In this document: piece by piece, positions 1 through 14,285 of the stretch
Layout: the number at the start of each line of letters is the position of its first letter
Numbering within the stretch: the first letter of the stretch is position 1
DNA from: Crossaster papposus
Taxonomy: Eukaryota > Echinodermata > Asteroidea > Velatida > Solasteridae
Length of the DNA: 64,000 nt
Assembly: GCA_037893245.1 (NCBI GenBank)
Contig: JBAIAA010000253.1
Location: 1 to 64,000, forward strand
Direction of reading: 5' to 3'
Position numbers and translations under genes: made by a program
Notes under the pieces: generated by a model
The model's input: the letters and a program-made list of their open reading frames with translations, nothing else
Databases searched by the model: none
Told to the model about the DNA's origin: nothing

Positions 1-3000
1 AAATGAACTACAATTGAGTTTTCTGAATAATTAACAATTGTAAGGGGTTAGCCTTGCATTTTTACCCAAAATGGGCTATAATTGAGTTTTCTGAACAATT
101 AACAATTGTAAGGGGTTAGCCTTGCATTTGTATCCAAAATGAGCTATAATTGAGTTTTCTGAATAATTAACAATTGTAAGGGGTTAGCCTTGCATTTGTA
201 TCCAAAATGGGCTATAATTGAGTTTTCTGAACAATTAACAATTGTAAGGGGTTAGCCTTGCATTTTTATCCCAAATGAGCCCAAATTAAGTTATCCAAAC
301 ATTTAACAATTGTAAGGGGTTAGCCTTGCATTTGTATCCAAAATGAGCTACAATTGAGTTTTCTGAATAATTAACAATTGTAAGAGGTTAGCCTTGCATT
401 TTTATCCAAAATGGGCTATAATTGAGTTTTCTGAACAATTAACAATTGTAAGGGGTTAGCCTTGCATTTTTATCCCAAATGAGCCAAAATTAAGTTATCC
501 AAACATTTAACAATTGTAAGGGGTTAGCCTTGCATTTTTACACAAAATAGGCTATAATTGAGTTTTCTGAACAATTAACAATTGTAAGGGGTTAGACTTG
601 CATTTTTATCCCAAATGAGCCCAAATTAAGTTATCCAAACATTTAACAATTGTAAGGGGTTAGCCTTGCTTGCATTTGTATCCAAAATGAGCTACAATTG
701 AGTTTTCTGAATAATTAACAATTGTAAGGGGTTAGCCTTGCATTTTTATCCAAAATGGGCTATAATTGAGTTTTCTGAATATTTAACAATTGTAAGGGGT
801 TAGCCTTGCATTTTTATCCAAAATGGGCTATAATTGAGTTTTCTGAACAATTAACAATTGTAAGGGGTTAGCCTTGCATTTGTATCCCAAATGAGCCAAA
901 ATTAAGTTATCCAAACATTTAACAATTGTAAGGGGTTAGCCTTGCATTTATATCCAAAATGAACTACAATTGAGTTTTCTGAACAATTAACAATTGTAAG
1001 GGGTTAGCCTTGCATTTGTATCCAAAATGAGCTATAATTGAGTTTTCTGAATATTTAACAATTGTAAGGGGTTAGCCTTGCATTTTTACCCAAAATGGGC
1101 TATAATTGAGTTCTCTGAACAATTAACAATTGTAAGGGGTTAGCCTTGCATTTTTATCCCAAATGAGCCAAAATTAAGTTATCCAAACATTTAACAATTG
1201 TAAGGGGTTAGGCTTGCATTTGTATCTAAAATGAACTACAATTGAGTTTTCTAAATAATTAACAATTGTAAGGGGTTAGCCTTGTATATTTACCTAAAAT
1301 GGGCTATAATTGAGTTTTCTGAACAATTAACAATTGTAAGGGGTTAGCCTTGCATTTGTATCCAAAATGAGCTATAATTGAGTTTTCTGATTAATTAACA
1401 ATTGTAAGGGGTTAGCCTTGCATTTTTATCCAAAATGGGCTATAATTGAGTTTTCTGAACAATTAACAATTGTAAGGGGTTAGCCTTGCATTTTTATCCC
1501 AAATGAGCCCAAATTAAGTTATCCAAACATTTAACAATTGTAAGGGGTTAGCCTTGCATTTGTATCCAAAATGAGCTACAATTGAGTTTTCTGAATAATT
1601 AACAATTGTAAGGGGTTAGCCTTGCATTTTTATCCCAAATGAGCCAAAATTAAGTTATCAAAACATTTAACAACTGTAAGGGGTTAGCCTTGCATTTTTA
1701 TCCAAAATGGGCTATAATTGAGTTTTCTGAACAATTAACAATTGTAAGGGGTTAGCCTTGTATTTGTAGCCAAAATGAGCTAAAATTCAGTTTTCGGAAT
1801 AATTAACAATTGTAAGGGGTTAGCCTTGCATTTTTATCCAAAATGGGCTATAATTGAGTTTTCTACCAATTAACAATTGTAAGGGGTTAGCCTTGCTTTT
1901 GTAGCCAAAATAAGCTATAATTTAGTTTTCTGAATAATTAACCATTGTAAGGGGTTAGCCTTGCATTTGTAGCCAAAATGAGCTATAATTCAGTCTTCTG
2001 AATAATTAACAATTGTAAGGGGTTAGCCTTGCATTTGTAGCCAAAATGAGCTATAATTGAGTTTTCTGAATAATTAACAATTGTAAGGGGTTAGCCTTGC
2101 ATTTGTAGCCAAAATAAGCTATAATTGAGTTTTCTGAATAATTAACAATTGTAAGGGGTTAGCCTTGCATTTTTACCCAAAATGGGCTATAATTGAGTTT
2201 TCTGAACAATTAACAATTGTAAGGGGTTAGCCTTGCATTTGTATCCCAAATGAGCTATAATTGAGTTTTCTGAACAATTAACAATTGTAAGGGGTTAGCC
2301 TTGCATTTTTATCCCAAATGAGCCAAAATTAAGTTATCCAAACATTTAACAATTGTAAGGGGTTAGCCTTGCATTTTTACACAAAATAGGCTATAATTGA
2401 GTTTTCTGAACAATTAACAATTGTAAGGGGTTAGACTTGCATTTTTATCCCAAATGAGCCCAAATTAAGTTATCCAAACATTTAACAATTGTAAGGGGTT
2501 AGCCTTGCTTGCATTTGTATCCAAAATGAGCTACAATTGAGTTTTCTGAATAATTAACAATTGTAAGGGGTTAGCCTTGCATTTTTATCCAAAATGGGCT
2601 ATAATTGAGTTTTCTGAATATTTAACAATTGTAAGGGGTTAGCCTTGCATTTTTATCCAAAATGGGCTATAATTGAGTTTTCTGAACAATTAACAATTGT
2701 AAGGGGTTAGCCTTGCATTTGTATCCCAAATGAGCCAAAATTAAGTTATCCAAACATTTAACAATTGTAAGGGGTTAGCCTTGCATTTATATCCAAAATG
2801 AACTACAATTGAGTTTTCTGAACAATTAACAATTGTAAGGGGTTAGCCTTGCATTTGTATCCAAAATGAGCTATAATTGAGTTTTCTGAATATTTAACAA
2901 TTGTAAGGGGTTAGCCTTGCATTTTTACCCAAAATGGGCTATAATTGAGTTCTCTGAACAATTAACAATTGTAAGGGGTTAGCCTTGCATTTTTATCCCA

Positions 3001-6000
3001 AATGAGCCAAAATTAAGTTATCCAAACATTTAACAATTGTAAGGGGTTAGGCTTGCATTTGTATCTAAAATGAACTACAATTGAGTTTTCTAAATAATTA
3101 ACAATTGTAAGGGGTTAGCCTTGCATTTTTACCTAAAATGGGCTATAATTGAGTTTTCTGAACAATTAACAATTGTAAGGGGTTAGCCTTGCATTTGTAT
3201 CCAAAATGAGCTATAATTGAGTTTTCTGATTAATTAACAATTGTAAGGGGTTAGCCTTGCATTTTTATCCAAAATGGGCTATAATTGAGTTTTCTGAACA
3301 ATTAACAATTGTAAGGGGTTAGCCTTGCATTTTTATCCCAAATGAGCCCAAATTAAGTTATCCAAACATTTAACAATTGTAAGGGGTTAGCCTTGCATTT
3401 GTATCCAAAATGAGCTACAATTGAGTTTTCTGAATAATTAACAATTGTAAGGGGTTAGCCTTGCATTTTTATCCCAAATGAGCCAAAATTAAGTTATCAA
3501 AACATTTAACAACTGTAAGGGGTTAGCCTTGCATTTTTATCCAAAATGGGCTATAATTGAGTTTTCTGAACAATTAACAATTGTAAGGGGTTAGCCTTGT
3601 ATTTGTAGCCAAAATGAGCTAAAATTCAGTTTTCGGAATAATTAACAATTGTAAGGGGTTAGCCTTGCATTTTTATCCAAAATGGGCTATAATTGAGTTT
3701 TCTACCAATTAACAATTGTAAGGGGTTAGCCTTGCTTTTGTAGCCAAAATAAGCTATAATTTAGTTTTCTGAATAATTAACCATTGTAAGGGGTTAGCCT
3801 TGCATTTGTAGCCAAAATGAGCTATAATTCAGTCTTCTGAATAATTAACAATTGTAAGGGGTTAGCCTTGCATTTGTAGCCAAAATGAGCTATAATTGAG
3901 TTTTCTGAATAATTAACAATTGTAAGGGGTTAGCCTTGCATTTGTAGCCAAAATAAGCTATAATTGAGTTTTCTGAATAATTAACAATTGTAAGGGGTTA
4001 GCCTTGCATTTTTACCCAAAATGGGCTATAATTGAGTTTTCTGAACAATTAACAATTGTAAGGGGTTAGCCTTGCATTTGTATCCCAAATGAGCTATAAT
4101 TGAGTTTTCTGAACAATTAACAATTGTAAGGGGTTAGCCTTGCAGTTTTATCCCAAATGAGCCAAAATTAAGTTATCCAAACATTTAACAATTGTAAGGG
4201 GTTAGCCTTGCATTTTTACACAAAATAGGCTATAATTGAGTTTTCTGAACAATTAACAATTGTAAGGGGTTAGCCTTGCATTTGTATCCAAAATGAGCTA
4301 TAATTCAGTTTTCTGAACAATTAACAATTGTAAGGGGTTAGCCTTGCATTTTTATCCCAAATGAGCCCAAATTAAGTTATCCAAACATTTAACAATTGTA
4401 AGGGGTTAGCCTTGCATTTGTATCCAAAATGAGCTACAATTGAGTTTTCTGAATAATTAACAATTGTAAGGGGTTAGCCTTGCATTTTTATCCCAAATGA
4501 GCCAAAATTAAGTTATCAAAACATTTAACAACTGTAAGGGGTTAGCCTTGCATTTTTATCCAAAATGGGCTATAATTGAGTTTTCTGAACAATTAACAAT
4601 TGTAAGGGGTTAGCCTTGTATTTGTAGCCAAAATGAGCTAAAATTCAGTTTTCGGAATAATTAACAATTGTAAGGGGTTAGCCTTGCATTTTTATCCAAA
4701 ATGGGCTATAATTGAGTTTTCTACCAATTAACAATTGTAAGGGGTTAGCCTTGCTTTTGTAGCCAAAATAAGCTATAATTTAGTTTTCTGAATAATTAAC
4801 CATTGTAAGGGGTTAGCCTTGCATTTGTAGCCAAAATGAGCTATAATTCAGTCTTCTGAATAATTAACAATTGTAAGGGGTTAGCCTTGCATTTGTAGCC
4901 AAAATGAGCTATAATTGAGTTTTCTGAATAATTAACAATTGTAAGGGGTTAGCCTTGCATTTGTAGCCAAAATAAGCTATAATTGAGTTTTCTGAATAAT
5001 TAACAATTGTAAGGGGTTAGCCTTGCATTTTTACCCAAAATGGGCTATAATTGAGTTTTCTGAACAATTAACAATTGTAAGGGGTTAGCCTTGCATTTGT
5101 ATCCCAAATGAGCTATAATTGAGTTTTCTGAACAATTAACAATTGTAAGGGGTTAGCCTTGCAGTTTTATCCCAAATGAGCCAAAATTAAGTTATCCAAA
5201 CATTTAACAATTGTAAGGGGTTAGCCTTGCATTTTTACACAAAATAGGCTATAATTGAGTTTTCTGAACAATTAACAATTGTAAGGGGTTAGCCTTGCAT
5301 TTGTATCCAAAATGAGCTACAATTGAGTTTTCTGAATAATTAACAATTGTAAAGGGATAGCCTTGCATTTTTATCCAAAATGGGCTATAATTGAGTTTTC
5401 TGAACAATTAACAATTGTAAGGGGTTAGCCTTGCATTTTTATCTCAAATGAGCCAAAATTAAGTTATTCAAACATTTAACAATTGTAAGGGGTTAGCCTT
5501 GCATTTGTATCCAAAATGAACTACAATTGAGTTTTCTGAATAATTAACAATTGTAAGGGGTTAGCCTTGCATTTTTACCCAAAATGGGCTATAATTGAGT
5601 TTTCTGAACAATTAACAATTGTAAGGGGTTAGCCTTGCATTTGTATCCAAAATGAGCTATAATTGAGTTTTCTGAATAATTAACAATTGTAAGGGGTTAG
5701 CCTTGCATTTGTATCCAAAATGGGCTATAATTGAGTTTTCTGAACAATTAACAATTGTAAGGGGTTAGCCTTGCATTTTTATCCCAAATGAGCCCAAATT
5801 AAGTTATCCAAACATTTAACAATTGTAAGGGGTTAGCCTTGCATTTGTATCCAAAATGAGCTACAATTGAGTTTTCTGAATAATTAACAATTGTAAGAGG
5901 TTAGCCTTGCATTTTTATCCAAAATGGGCTATAATTGAGTTTTCTGAACAATTAACAATTGTAAGGGGTTAGCCTTGCATTTTTATCCCAAATGAGCCAA

Positions 6001-8900
6001 AATTTAGTTATCCAAACATTTAACAATTGTAAGGGGTTAGCCTTGCATTTTTACACAAAATAGGCTATAATTGAGTTTTCTGAACAATTAACAATTGTAA
6101 GGGGTTAGCCTTGCATTTTTATCCCAAATGAGCCCAAATTAAGTTATCCAAACATTTAACAATTGTAAGGGGTTAGCCTTGCTTGCATTTGTATCCAAAA
6201 TGAGCTACAATTGAGTTGTCTGAATAATTAACAATTGTAAGGGGTTAGCCTTGCATTTTTATCCAAAATGGGCTATAATTGAGTTTTCTGAATATTTAAC
6301 AATTGTAAGGGGTTAGCCTTGCATTTTTATCCAAAATGGGCTATAATTGAGTTTTCTGAACAATTAACAATTGTAAGGGGTTAGCCTTGCATTTGTATCC
6401 CAAATGAGCCAAAATTAAGTTATCCAAACATTTAACAATTGTAAGGGGTTAGCCTTGCATTTATATCCAAAATGAACTACAATTGAGTTTTCTGAACAAT
6501 TAACAATTGTAAGGGGTTAGCCTTGCATTTGTATCCAAAATGAGCTATAATTGAGTTTTCTGAATATTTAACAATTGTAAGGGGTTAGCCTTGCATTTTT
6601 ACCCAAAATGGGCTATAATTGAGTTCTCTGAACAATTAACAATTGTAAGGGGTTAGCCTTGCATTTTTATCCCAAATGAGCCAAAATTAAGTTATCCAAA
6701 CATTTAACAATTGTAAGGGGTTAGGCTTGCATTTGTATCTAAAATGAACTACAATTGAGTTTTCTAAATAATTAACAATTGTAAGGGGTTAGCCTTGCAT
6801 TTTTACCTAAAATGGGCTATAATTGAGTTTTCTGAACAATTAACAATTGTAAGGGGTTAGCCTTGCATTTGTATCCAAAATGAGCTATAATTGAGTTTTC
6901 TGATTAATTAACAATTGTAAGGGGTTAGCCTTGCATTTTTATCCAAAATGGGCTATAATTGAGTTTTCTGAACAATTAACAATTGTAAGGGGTTAGCCTT
7001 GCATTTTTATCCCAAATGAGCCCAAATTAAGTTATCCAAACATTTAACAATTGTAAGGGGTTAGCCTTGCATTTGTATCCAAAATGAGCTACAATTGAGT
7101 TTTCTGAATAATTAACAATTGTAAGGGGTTAGCCTTGCATTTTTATCCCAAATGAGCCAAAATTAAGTTATCAAAACATTTAACAACTGTAAGGGGTTAG
7201 CCTTGCATTTTTATCCAAAATGGGCTATAATTGAGTTTTCTGAACAATTAACAATTGTAAGGGTTAGCCTTGTATTTGTAGCCAAAATGAGCTAAAATTC
7301 AGTTTTCGGAATAATTAACAATTGTAAGGGGTTAGCCTTGCATTTTTATCCAAAATGGGCTATAATTGAGTTTTCTACCAATTAACAATTGTAAGGGGTT
7401 AGCCTTGCTTTTGTAGCCAAAATAAGCTATAATTTAGTTTTCTGAATAATTAACCATTGTAAGGGGTTAGCCTTGCATTTGTAGCCAAAATGAGCTATAA
7501 TTCAGTCTTCTGAATAATTAACAATTGTAAGGGGTTAGCCTTGCATTTGTAGCCAAAATGAGCTATAATTGAGTTTTCTGAATAATTAACAATTGTAAGG
7601 GGTTAGCCTTGCATTTGTAGCCAAAATAAGCTATAATTGAGTTTTCTGAATAATTAACAATTGTAAGGGGTTAGCCTTGCATTTTTACCCAAAATGGGCT
7701 ATAATTGAGTTTTCTGAACAATTAACAATTGTAAGGGGTTAGCCTTGCATTTGTATCCCAAATGAGCTATAATTGAGTTTTCTGAACAATTAACAATTGT
7801 AAGGGGTTAGCCTTCCAGTTTTATCCCAAATGAGCCAAAATTAAGTTATCCAAACATTTAACAATTGTAAGGGGTTAGCCTTGCATTTTTACACAAAATA
7901 GGCTATAATTGAGTTTTCTGAACAATTAACAATTGTAAGGGGTTAGCCTTGCATTTGTATCCAAAATGAGCTATAATTCAGTTTTCTGAACAATTAACAA
8001 TTGTAAGGGGTTAGCCTTGCATTTTTATCCCAAATGAGCCCAAATTAAGTTATCCAAACATTTAACAATTGTAAGGGGTTAGCCTTGCATTTGTATCCAA
8101 AATGAGCTACAATTGAGTTTTCTGAATAATTAACAATTGTAAGGGGTTAGCCTTGCATTTTTATCCCAAATGAGCCAAAATTAAGTTATCAAAACATTTA
8201 ACAACTGTAAGGGGTTAGCCTTGCATTTTTATCCAAAATGGGCTATAATTGAGTTTTCTGAACAATTAACAATTGTAAGGGGTTAGCCTTGTATTTGTAG
8301 CCAAAATGAGCTAAAATTCAGTTTTCGGAATAATTAACAATTGTAAGGGGTTAGCCTTGCATTTTTATCCAAAATGGGCTATAATTGAGTTTTCTACCAA
8401 TTAACAATTGTAAGGGGTTAGCCTTGCTTTTGTAGCCAAAATAAGCTATAATTTAGTTTTCTGAATAATTAACCATTGTAAGGGGTTAGCCTTGCATTTG
8501 TAGCCAAAATGAGCTATAATTCAGTCTTCTGAATAATTAACAATTGTAAGGGGTTAGCCTTGCATTTGTAGCCAAAATGAGCTATAATTGAGTTTTCTGA
8601 ATAATTAACAATTGTAAGGGGTTAGCCTTGCATTTGTAGCCAAAATAAGCTATAATTGAGTTTTCTGAATAATTAACAATTGTAAGGGGTTAGCCTTGCA
8701 TTTTTACCCAAAATGGGCTATAATTGAGTTTTCTGAACAATTAACAATTGTAAGGGGTTAGCCTTGCATTTGTATCCCAAATGAGCTATAATTGAGTTTT
8801 CTGAACAATTAACAATTGTAAGGGGTTAGCCTTGCAGTTTTATCCCAAATGAGCCAAAATTAAGTTATCCAAACATTTAACAATTGTAAGGGGTTAGCCT
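1..8900. repeat. Higher-order satellite repeat, about 1838 bp (27 monomers)
   Basis: The rare variant cacaaaatag recurs at 541, 2380, 4219, 6054 and 7892, spacings of 1839, 1839, 1835 and 1838 bp, which is 27 monomers. A ttgcttgc insertion variant at 664, 2503 and 6177 follows the same register. An extra copy of the anchor at 5238 marks an internal 15-monomer (about 1020 bp) duplication. This is classical higher-order organisation produced by unequal exchange. Confidence 0.9.
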
Positions 8901-9439
8901 TGCATTTGTAGCCAAAATGAGCTATAATTCAGTCTTCTGAATAATTAACAATTGTAAGGGGTTAGCCTTGCATTTGTAGCCAAAATGAGCTATAATTGAG
9001 TTTTCTGAATAATTAACAATTGTAAGGGGTTAGCCTTGCATTTGTAGCCAAAATAAGCTATAATTGAGTTTTCTGAATAATTAACAATTGTAAGGGGTTA
9101 GCCTTGCATTTGTATCCAAAATGAGCTATAATTCAGTTTTCTGAATAATTAACAATTGTAAGGGGTTAGCCTTGCATTTGTATCCAAAATGAGCTACAAT
9201 TGAGTTTTCTGAATAATTAACAATTGTAAGGGGATAGCCTTGCATTTGTAGCCAAAATGAGCTATAATTAAGTTTTCTGAATAATTAAAAATTGTAAGGG
9301 GTTAGCCTTGCATTTGTAGCCAAAATGAGCTATAATTCAGTTTTCTGAATAATTATCAATTGTAAGGGGTTAGCCTTGCATTTGTAGCCAAAATGAGCTA
9401 TAATTGAGTTTTCTGAATAATTAACAATTGTAAGGGGTT

Positions 9440-12400
9440 AGCCTTGCATTTGTAGCCAAAATGAGCTATAATTCAGTTTTCTGAACAATTAACAATTGTA
9501 AGGGGTTAGCCTTGCATTTTTATCCCAAATGAGCCCAAATTAAGTTATCCAAACATTTAACAATTGTAAGGGGTTAGCCTTGCATTTGTATCCAAAATGA
9601 GCTACAATTGAGTTTTCTGAATAATTAACAATTGTAAGGGGTTAGCCTTGCATTTTTATCCCAAATGAGCCAAAATTAAGTTATCAAAACATTTAACAAC
9701 TGTAAGGGGTTAGCCTTGCATTTTTATCCAAAATGGGCTATAATTGAGTTTTCTGAACAATTAACAATTGTAAGGGGTTAGCCTTGTATTTGTAGCCAAA
9801 ATGAGCTAAAATTCAGTTTTCGGAATAATTAACAATTGTAAGGGGTTAGCCTTGCATTTTTATCCAAAATGGGCTATAATTGAGTTTTCTACCAATTAAC
9901 AATTGTAAGGGGTTAGCCTTGCTTTTGTAGCCAAAATAAGCTATAATTTAGTTTTCTGAATAATTAACCATTGTAAGGGGTTAGCCTTGCATTTGTAGCC
10001 AAAATGAGCTATAATTCAGTCTTCTGAATAATTAACAATTGTAAGGGGTTAGCCTTGCATTTGTAGCCAAAATGAGCTATAATTGAGTTTTCTGAATAAT
10101 TAACAATTGTAAGGGGTTAGCCTTGCATTTGTAGCCAAAATAAGCTATAATTGAGTTTTCTGAATAATTAACAATTGTAAGGGGTTAGCCTTGCATTTTT
10201 ACCCAAAATGGGCTATAATTGAGTTTTCTGAACAATTAACAATTGTAAGGGGTTAGCCTTGCATTTGTATCCCAAATGAGCTATAATTGAGTTTTCTGAA
10301 CAATTAACAATTGTAAGGGGTTAGCCTTGCAGTTTTATCCCAAATGAGCCAAAATTAAGTTATCCAAACATTTAACAATTGTAAGGGGTTAGCCTTGCAT
10401 TTGTAGCCAAAATGAGCTATAATTCAGTCTTCTGAATAATTAACAATTGTAAGGGGTTAGCCTTGCATTTGTAGCCAAAATGAGCTATAATTGAGTTTTC
10501 TGAATAATTAACAATTGTAAGGGGTTAGCCTTGCATTTGTAGCCAAAATAAGCTATAATTGAGTTTTCTGAATAATTAACAATTGTAAGGGGTTAGCCTT
10601 GCATTTGTATCCAAAATGAGCTATAATTCAGTTTTCTGAATAATTAACAATTGTAAGGGGTTAGCCTTGCATTTGTATCCAAAATGAGCTACAATTGAGT
10701 TTTCTGAATAATTAACAATTGTAAGGGGATAGCCTTGCATTTGTAGCCAAAATGAGCTATAATTAAGTTTTCTGAATAATTAAAAATTGTAAGGGGTTAG
10801 CCTTGCATTTGTAGCCAAAATGAGCTATAATTCAGTTTTCTGAATAATTATCAATTGTAAGGGGTTAGCCTTGCATTTGTAGCCAAAATGAGCTATAATT
10901 GAGTTTTCTGAATAATTAACAATTGTAAGGGGTTAGCCTTGCATTTGTAGCCAAAATGAGCTATAATTCAGTTTTCTGAATAATTAACAATTGTAAGGGG
11001 TTAGCCTTGCATTTGTAGCCAAAATGAGCTATAATTCAGTTTTCTGAATAATTATCAAATGTAAGGGGTTAGCCTTGCATTTGTAGCCAAAATGAGCTAT
11101 AATTGAGTTTTCTGAATAATTAACAATTGTAAGGGGTTAGCCTTGCATTTGTAGCCAAAATGAGCTATAATTCAGTTTTCTGAATAATTAACAATTGTAA
11201 GGGGTTAGCCTTGCATTTGTAGCCAAAATGAGCTATAATTGAGTTTTCTGAACAATTAACAATTGTAAGGGGTTAGCCTTGCATTTGTAGCCAAAATGAG
11301 CTATAATTCAGTTTTCTGAATAATTAACAATTGTAAGGGGTTAGCCTTGCATTGTTATCCAAAATGGGCTATAATTGAGTTTTCTGAACAATTAACAATT
11401 GTAAGGGGTTAGCCTTGCATTTGTAGCCAAAATGAGCTATAATTGAGTTTTCTGAATAATTAACAATTGTAAGGGGATAGCCTTGCATTTGTAGCCAAAA
11501 TGAGCTATAATTAAGTTTTCTGAATAATTAAAAATTGTAAGGGGTTAGCCTTGCATTTGTAGCCAAAATGAGCTATAATTGAGTTTTCTGAATAATTAAC
11601 AATTTTAAGGGGTTAGCCTTGCATTTGTATCCAAAATGAGCTATAATTCAGTTTTCTGAATAATTAATAATTGTAAGGGGTTAGCCTTGCATTTGTATCC
11701 AAAATGGGCTATAATTAAGTTTTCTGAACAATTATCAATTGTAAGGGGTTAGCATTGCATTTGTAGCCAAAATGAGCTATAATTCAGTTTTCTGAATAAT
11801 TAACAATTGTAAGGGTTAGCCTTGCATTTGTTGCCAAAATGAGCTATAATTGAGTTTTGTGAATAATTAACAATTGTAAGGGGTCAGCCTTGCATTTGTA
11901 GCCAAAATGAGCTATAATTGAGTTTTCTGAACAATTAACAAATGTAAGGGGTTAGCCTTGCATTTTTATCTAAAATGGGCTATAATTGAGTTTTCTGAAT
12001 AATTAAAAATTGTAAGCGGTTAGCCTTGCATTTGTATCCAAAATGGGCTATAATTGAGTTTTCTGAACAATTAACAAATGTAAGGGGTTAGCCTTGCATT
12101 TTTATCTAAAATGGGCTATAATTGAGTTTTCTGAATAATTAACAATGGTAAGGGGTTAGCCTTGCATTTGTAGCCAAAATGAGCTATAATTCAGTTTTAT
12201 TAATAATTAACAATTGTAAGGGGTTAGCCTTGCATTTTTATCCAAAATGAGCTATAATTCAGTTTTCTGAATAATTAACAATTGTAAGGGGTTAGCCTTG
12301 CATTTTTATCCAAAATGGGCTATAATTGAGTTTTCTGAATAATTAACAATTGTAAGGGGTTAGCCTTGCATTTGTATCCAAAATGAGCTATAAATGAGTT

Positions 12401-14285
12401 TTCTGAATAATTAACAATTGTAAGGGGTTAGCCTTGCATTTGTAGCCAAAATGAGCTATAATTGAGTTTTGTGAATAATTAACAATTGTAAGGGGTTAGC
12501 CTTGCATTTGTATCCAAAATGAGCTATAGTTCAGTTGTATTAATAATTAACAATTGTAAGGGGTTAGCCTTGCATTTTTATCCAAAATGAGCTATAATTC
12601 AGTTTTCTGAATAATTAACAATTGTAAGGGGTTAGCCTTGCATTTTTATCCAAAATGGGCTATAATTGAGTTTTCTGAATAATTAAAAATTGTAAGCGGT
12701 TAGCCTTGCATTTGTATCCAAAATGGGCTATAATTGAGTTTTCTGAACAATTAACAAATGTAAGGGGTTAGCCTTGCATTTGTAGCCAAAATGAGCTATA
12801 ATTGAGTTTTCTGAATAATTAACAATTGTAAGGGGTTAGCCTTGCATTTGTAGCCAAAATGAGCTATAATTCAGTTTTCTGAATAATTAAAAATTGTAAG
12901 CGGTTAGCCTTGCATTTTTATCCCAAATGGGCTATAATTGAGTTTTCTGAATAATTAACAATTCTAAGGGGTTAGCCTTGCATTTGTATCCAAAATGGGC
13001 TATAATTGAGTTTTCTGAACAATTATCAATTGTAAGGGTTTAGCCCTGCATTTGAAACCAAAATGAGCTATAATTGAGTTTTCTGAATAATTAACAATTG
13101 TAAGGGGTTAGCCTTGCATTTGTATCCAAAATGAGCTATAATTGAGTTTTCTGAATAATTTACAATTGTAAGGGGTTAGCCTTGCATTTGTTTCCAAAAT
13201 GGGCTATAATTGAGTTTTCTGAACAATTATCAATTGTAAGGGGTTAGCCTTGCATTTGTAGCCAAAATGAGCTATAATTCAGTTTTCTGAATAATTAACA
13301 ATTGTAAGGGGCTAGCCTTGCATTTGTAGCCAAAATGAGCTATAATTCAGTTTTCTGAATAATTAACAATTGTAAGGGGTTAGCCTTGCATTTGTAGCCA
13401 AAATGAGCTATAATTCAGTTTTCTGAATAATTATCAATTGTAAGGGGTTAGCCTTGCATTTGTAGCCAAAATGAGCTATAATTCAGTTTTCTGAATGACT
13501 ATCAATTCGGGCGATTCACAATGCAGTGCGCCACCAAGCGTTTGACTCAAAAGAGCCACTTTTAAACTTTGCGGTCGACTTCTTCCGTATATCATACTGT
13601 AGTGAAATATCTATTCTTCATTGTTCACGCGAGGTACAACACAAACATAAATGTATCCGGAAGCGTCGTTGATTAAAACATTGTTATTTGCAGAAAAAAA
13701 TTGGAACTTTAATCGTGCGCATCCAAAAAGACGTAAAAACTGATGAGTTCATGCAAAATGAATACCGTTTTTCAAACTGATGTCGACTTTTTCCCATGAT
13801 GCACTGCGGGTATAGCAGGATTTGCGCCTCCAACGGCAGCTTCTATGTATTGTGAATCGCTCGAATTGTAAGGGGTTAGCCTTGCATTTGTAGCCAAAAT
13901 GAGCTATAATTGAGTTTTCTGAACAATTATCAATTGTAAGGGGTTAGCCTTGCATTTGTAGCCAAAATTAGCTATAATTCAGTTTTCTGAATAATTAACA
14001 ATTGTAAGGGGTTAGCCTTGCATTTGTAGCCAAAATGAGCTATAATTCAGTTTTCTTAATAATTAACAATTGTAAGGGGTTAGCCTTGCATTTGTAGCCA
14101 AAATGAGCTACAATTCAGTTTTCTGAATAATTAACAATTGTAAGGGGTTAGCCTTGCATTTGTAGCCAAAATGAGCTATAATTCAGTTTTCTGAATAATT
14201 ATCAATTGTAAGGGGTTAGCCTTGCATTTGTAGCCAAAATGAGCTATAATTCAGTTTTCTGAATAATTAACAATTGTAAGGGGTT
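9440..14285. repeat. 4846-bp satellite segmental duplication, copy 1
   Basis: Copy 1 of a block that recurs 4846 bp downstream. Anchors are the ttgcattgttatcc variant at 11348 and 16194, and the embedded transposon at 13508 and 18354. After removing the transposon and its target duplication, the block is about 66 monomers. The boundaries are fuzzy because both flanks are monomers of the same family. A shorter 22-monomer period (about 1495 bp; cttgcagttt at 8831 and 10326) overlaps its left part. Confidence 0.9.
13508..13863. mobile_element. 356-bp MITE inserted in the satellite (copy 1)
   Basis: The only non-satellite sequence in the first 24 kb. It begins CGGGCGATTCACAAT and ends with the inverse complement of CGAGCGATTCACAAT, a 15-bp terminal inverted repeat with one mismatch. 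AATT lies on both sides (13504-13507 and 13864-13867), consistent with a 4-bp target duplication of the AATT inside the satellite CAATTG box. No open frame of note is present, so it is a non-autonomous DNA element. Superfamily not assigned. Confidence 0.85.

Noticed and set aside
13735-13760. ctgatgag in the satellite MITE as a hammerhead ribozyme core
   Set aside because: The matching GAAA strand and the three stems are not found nearby.
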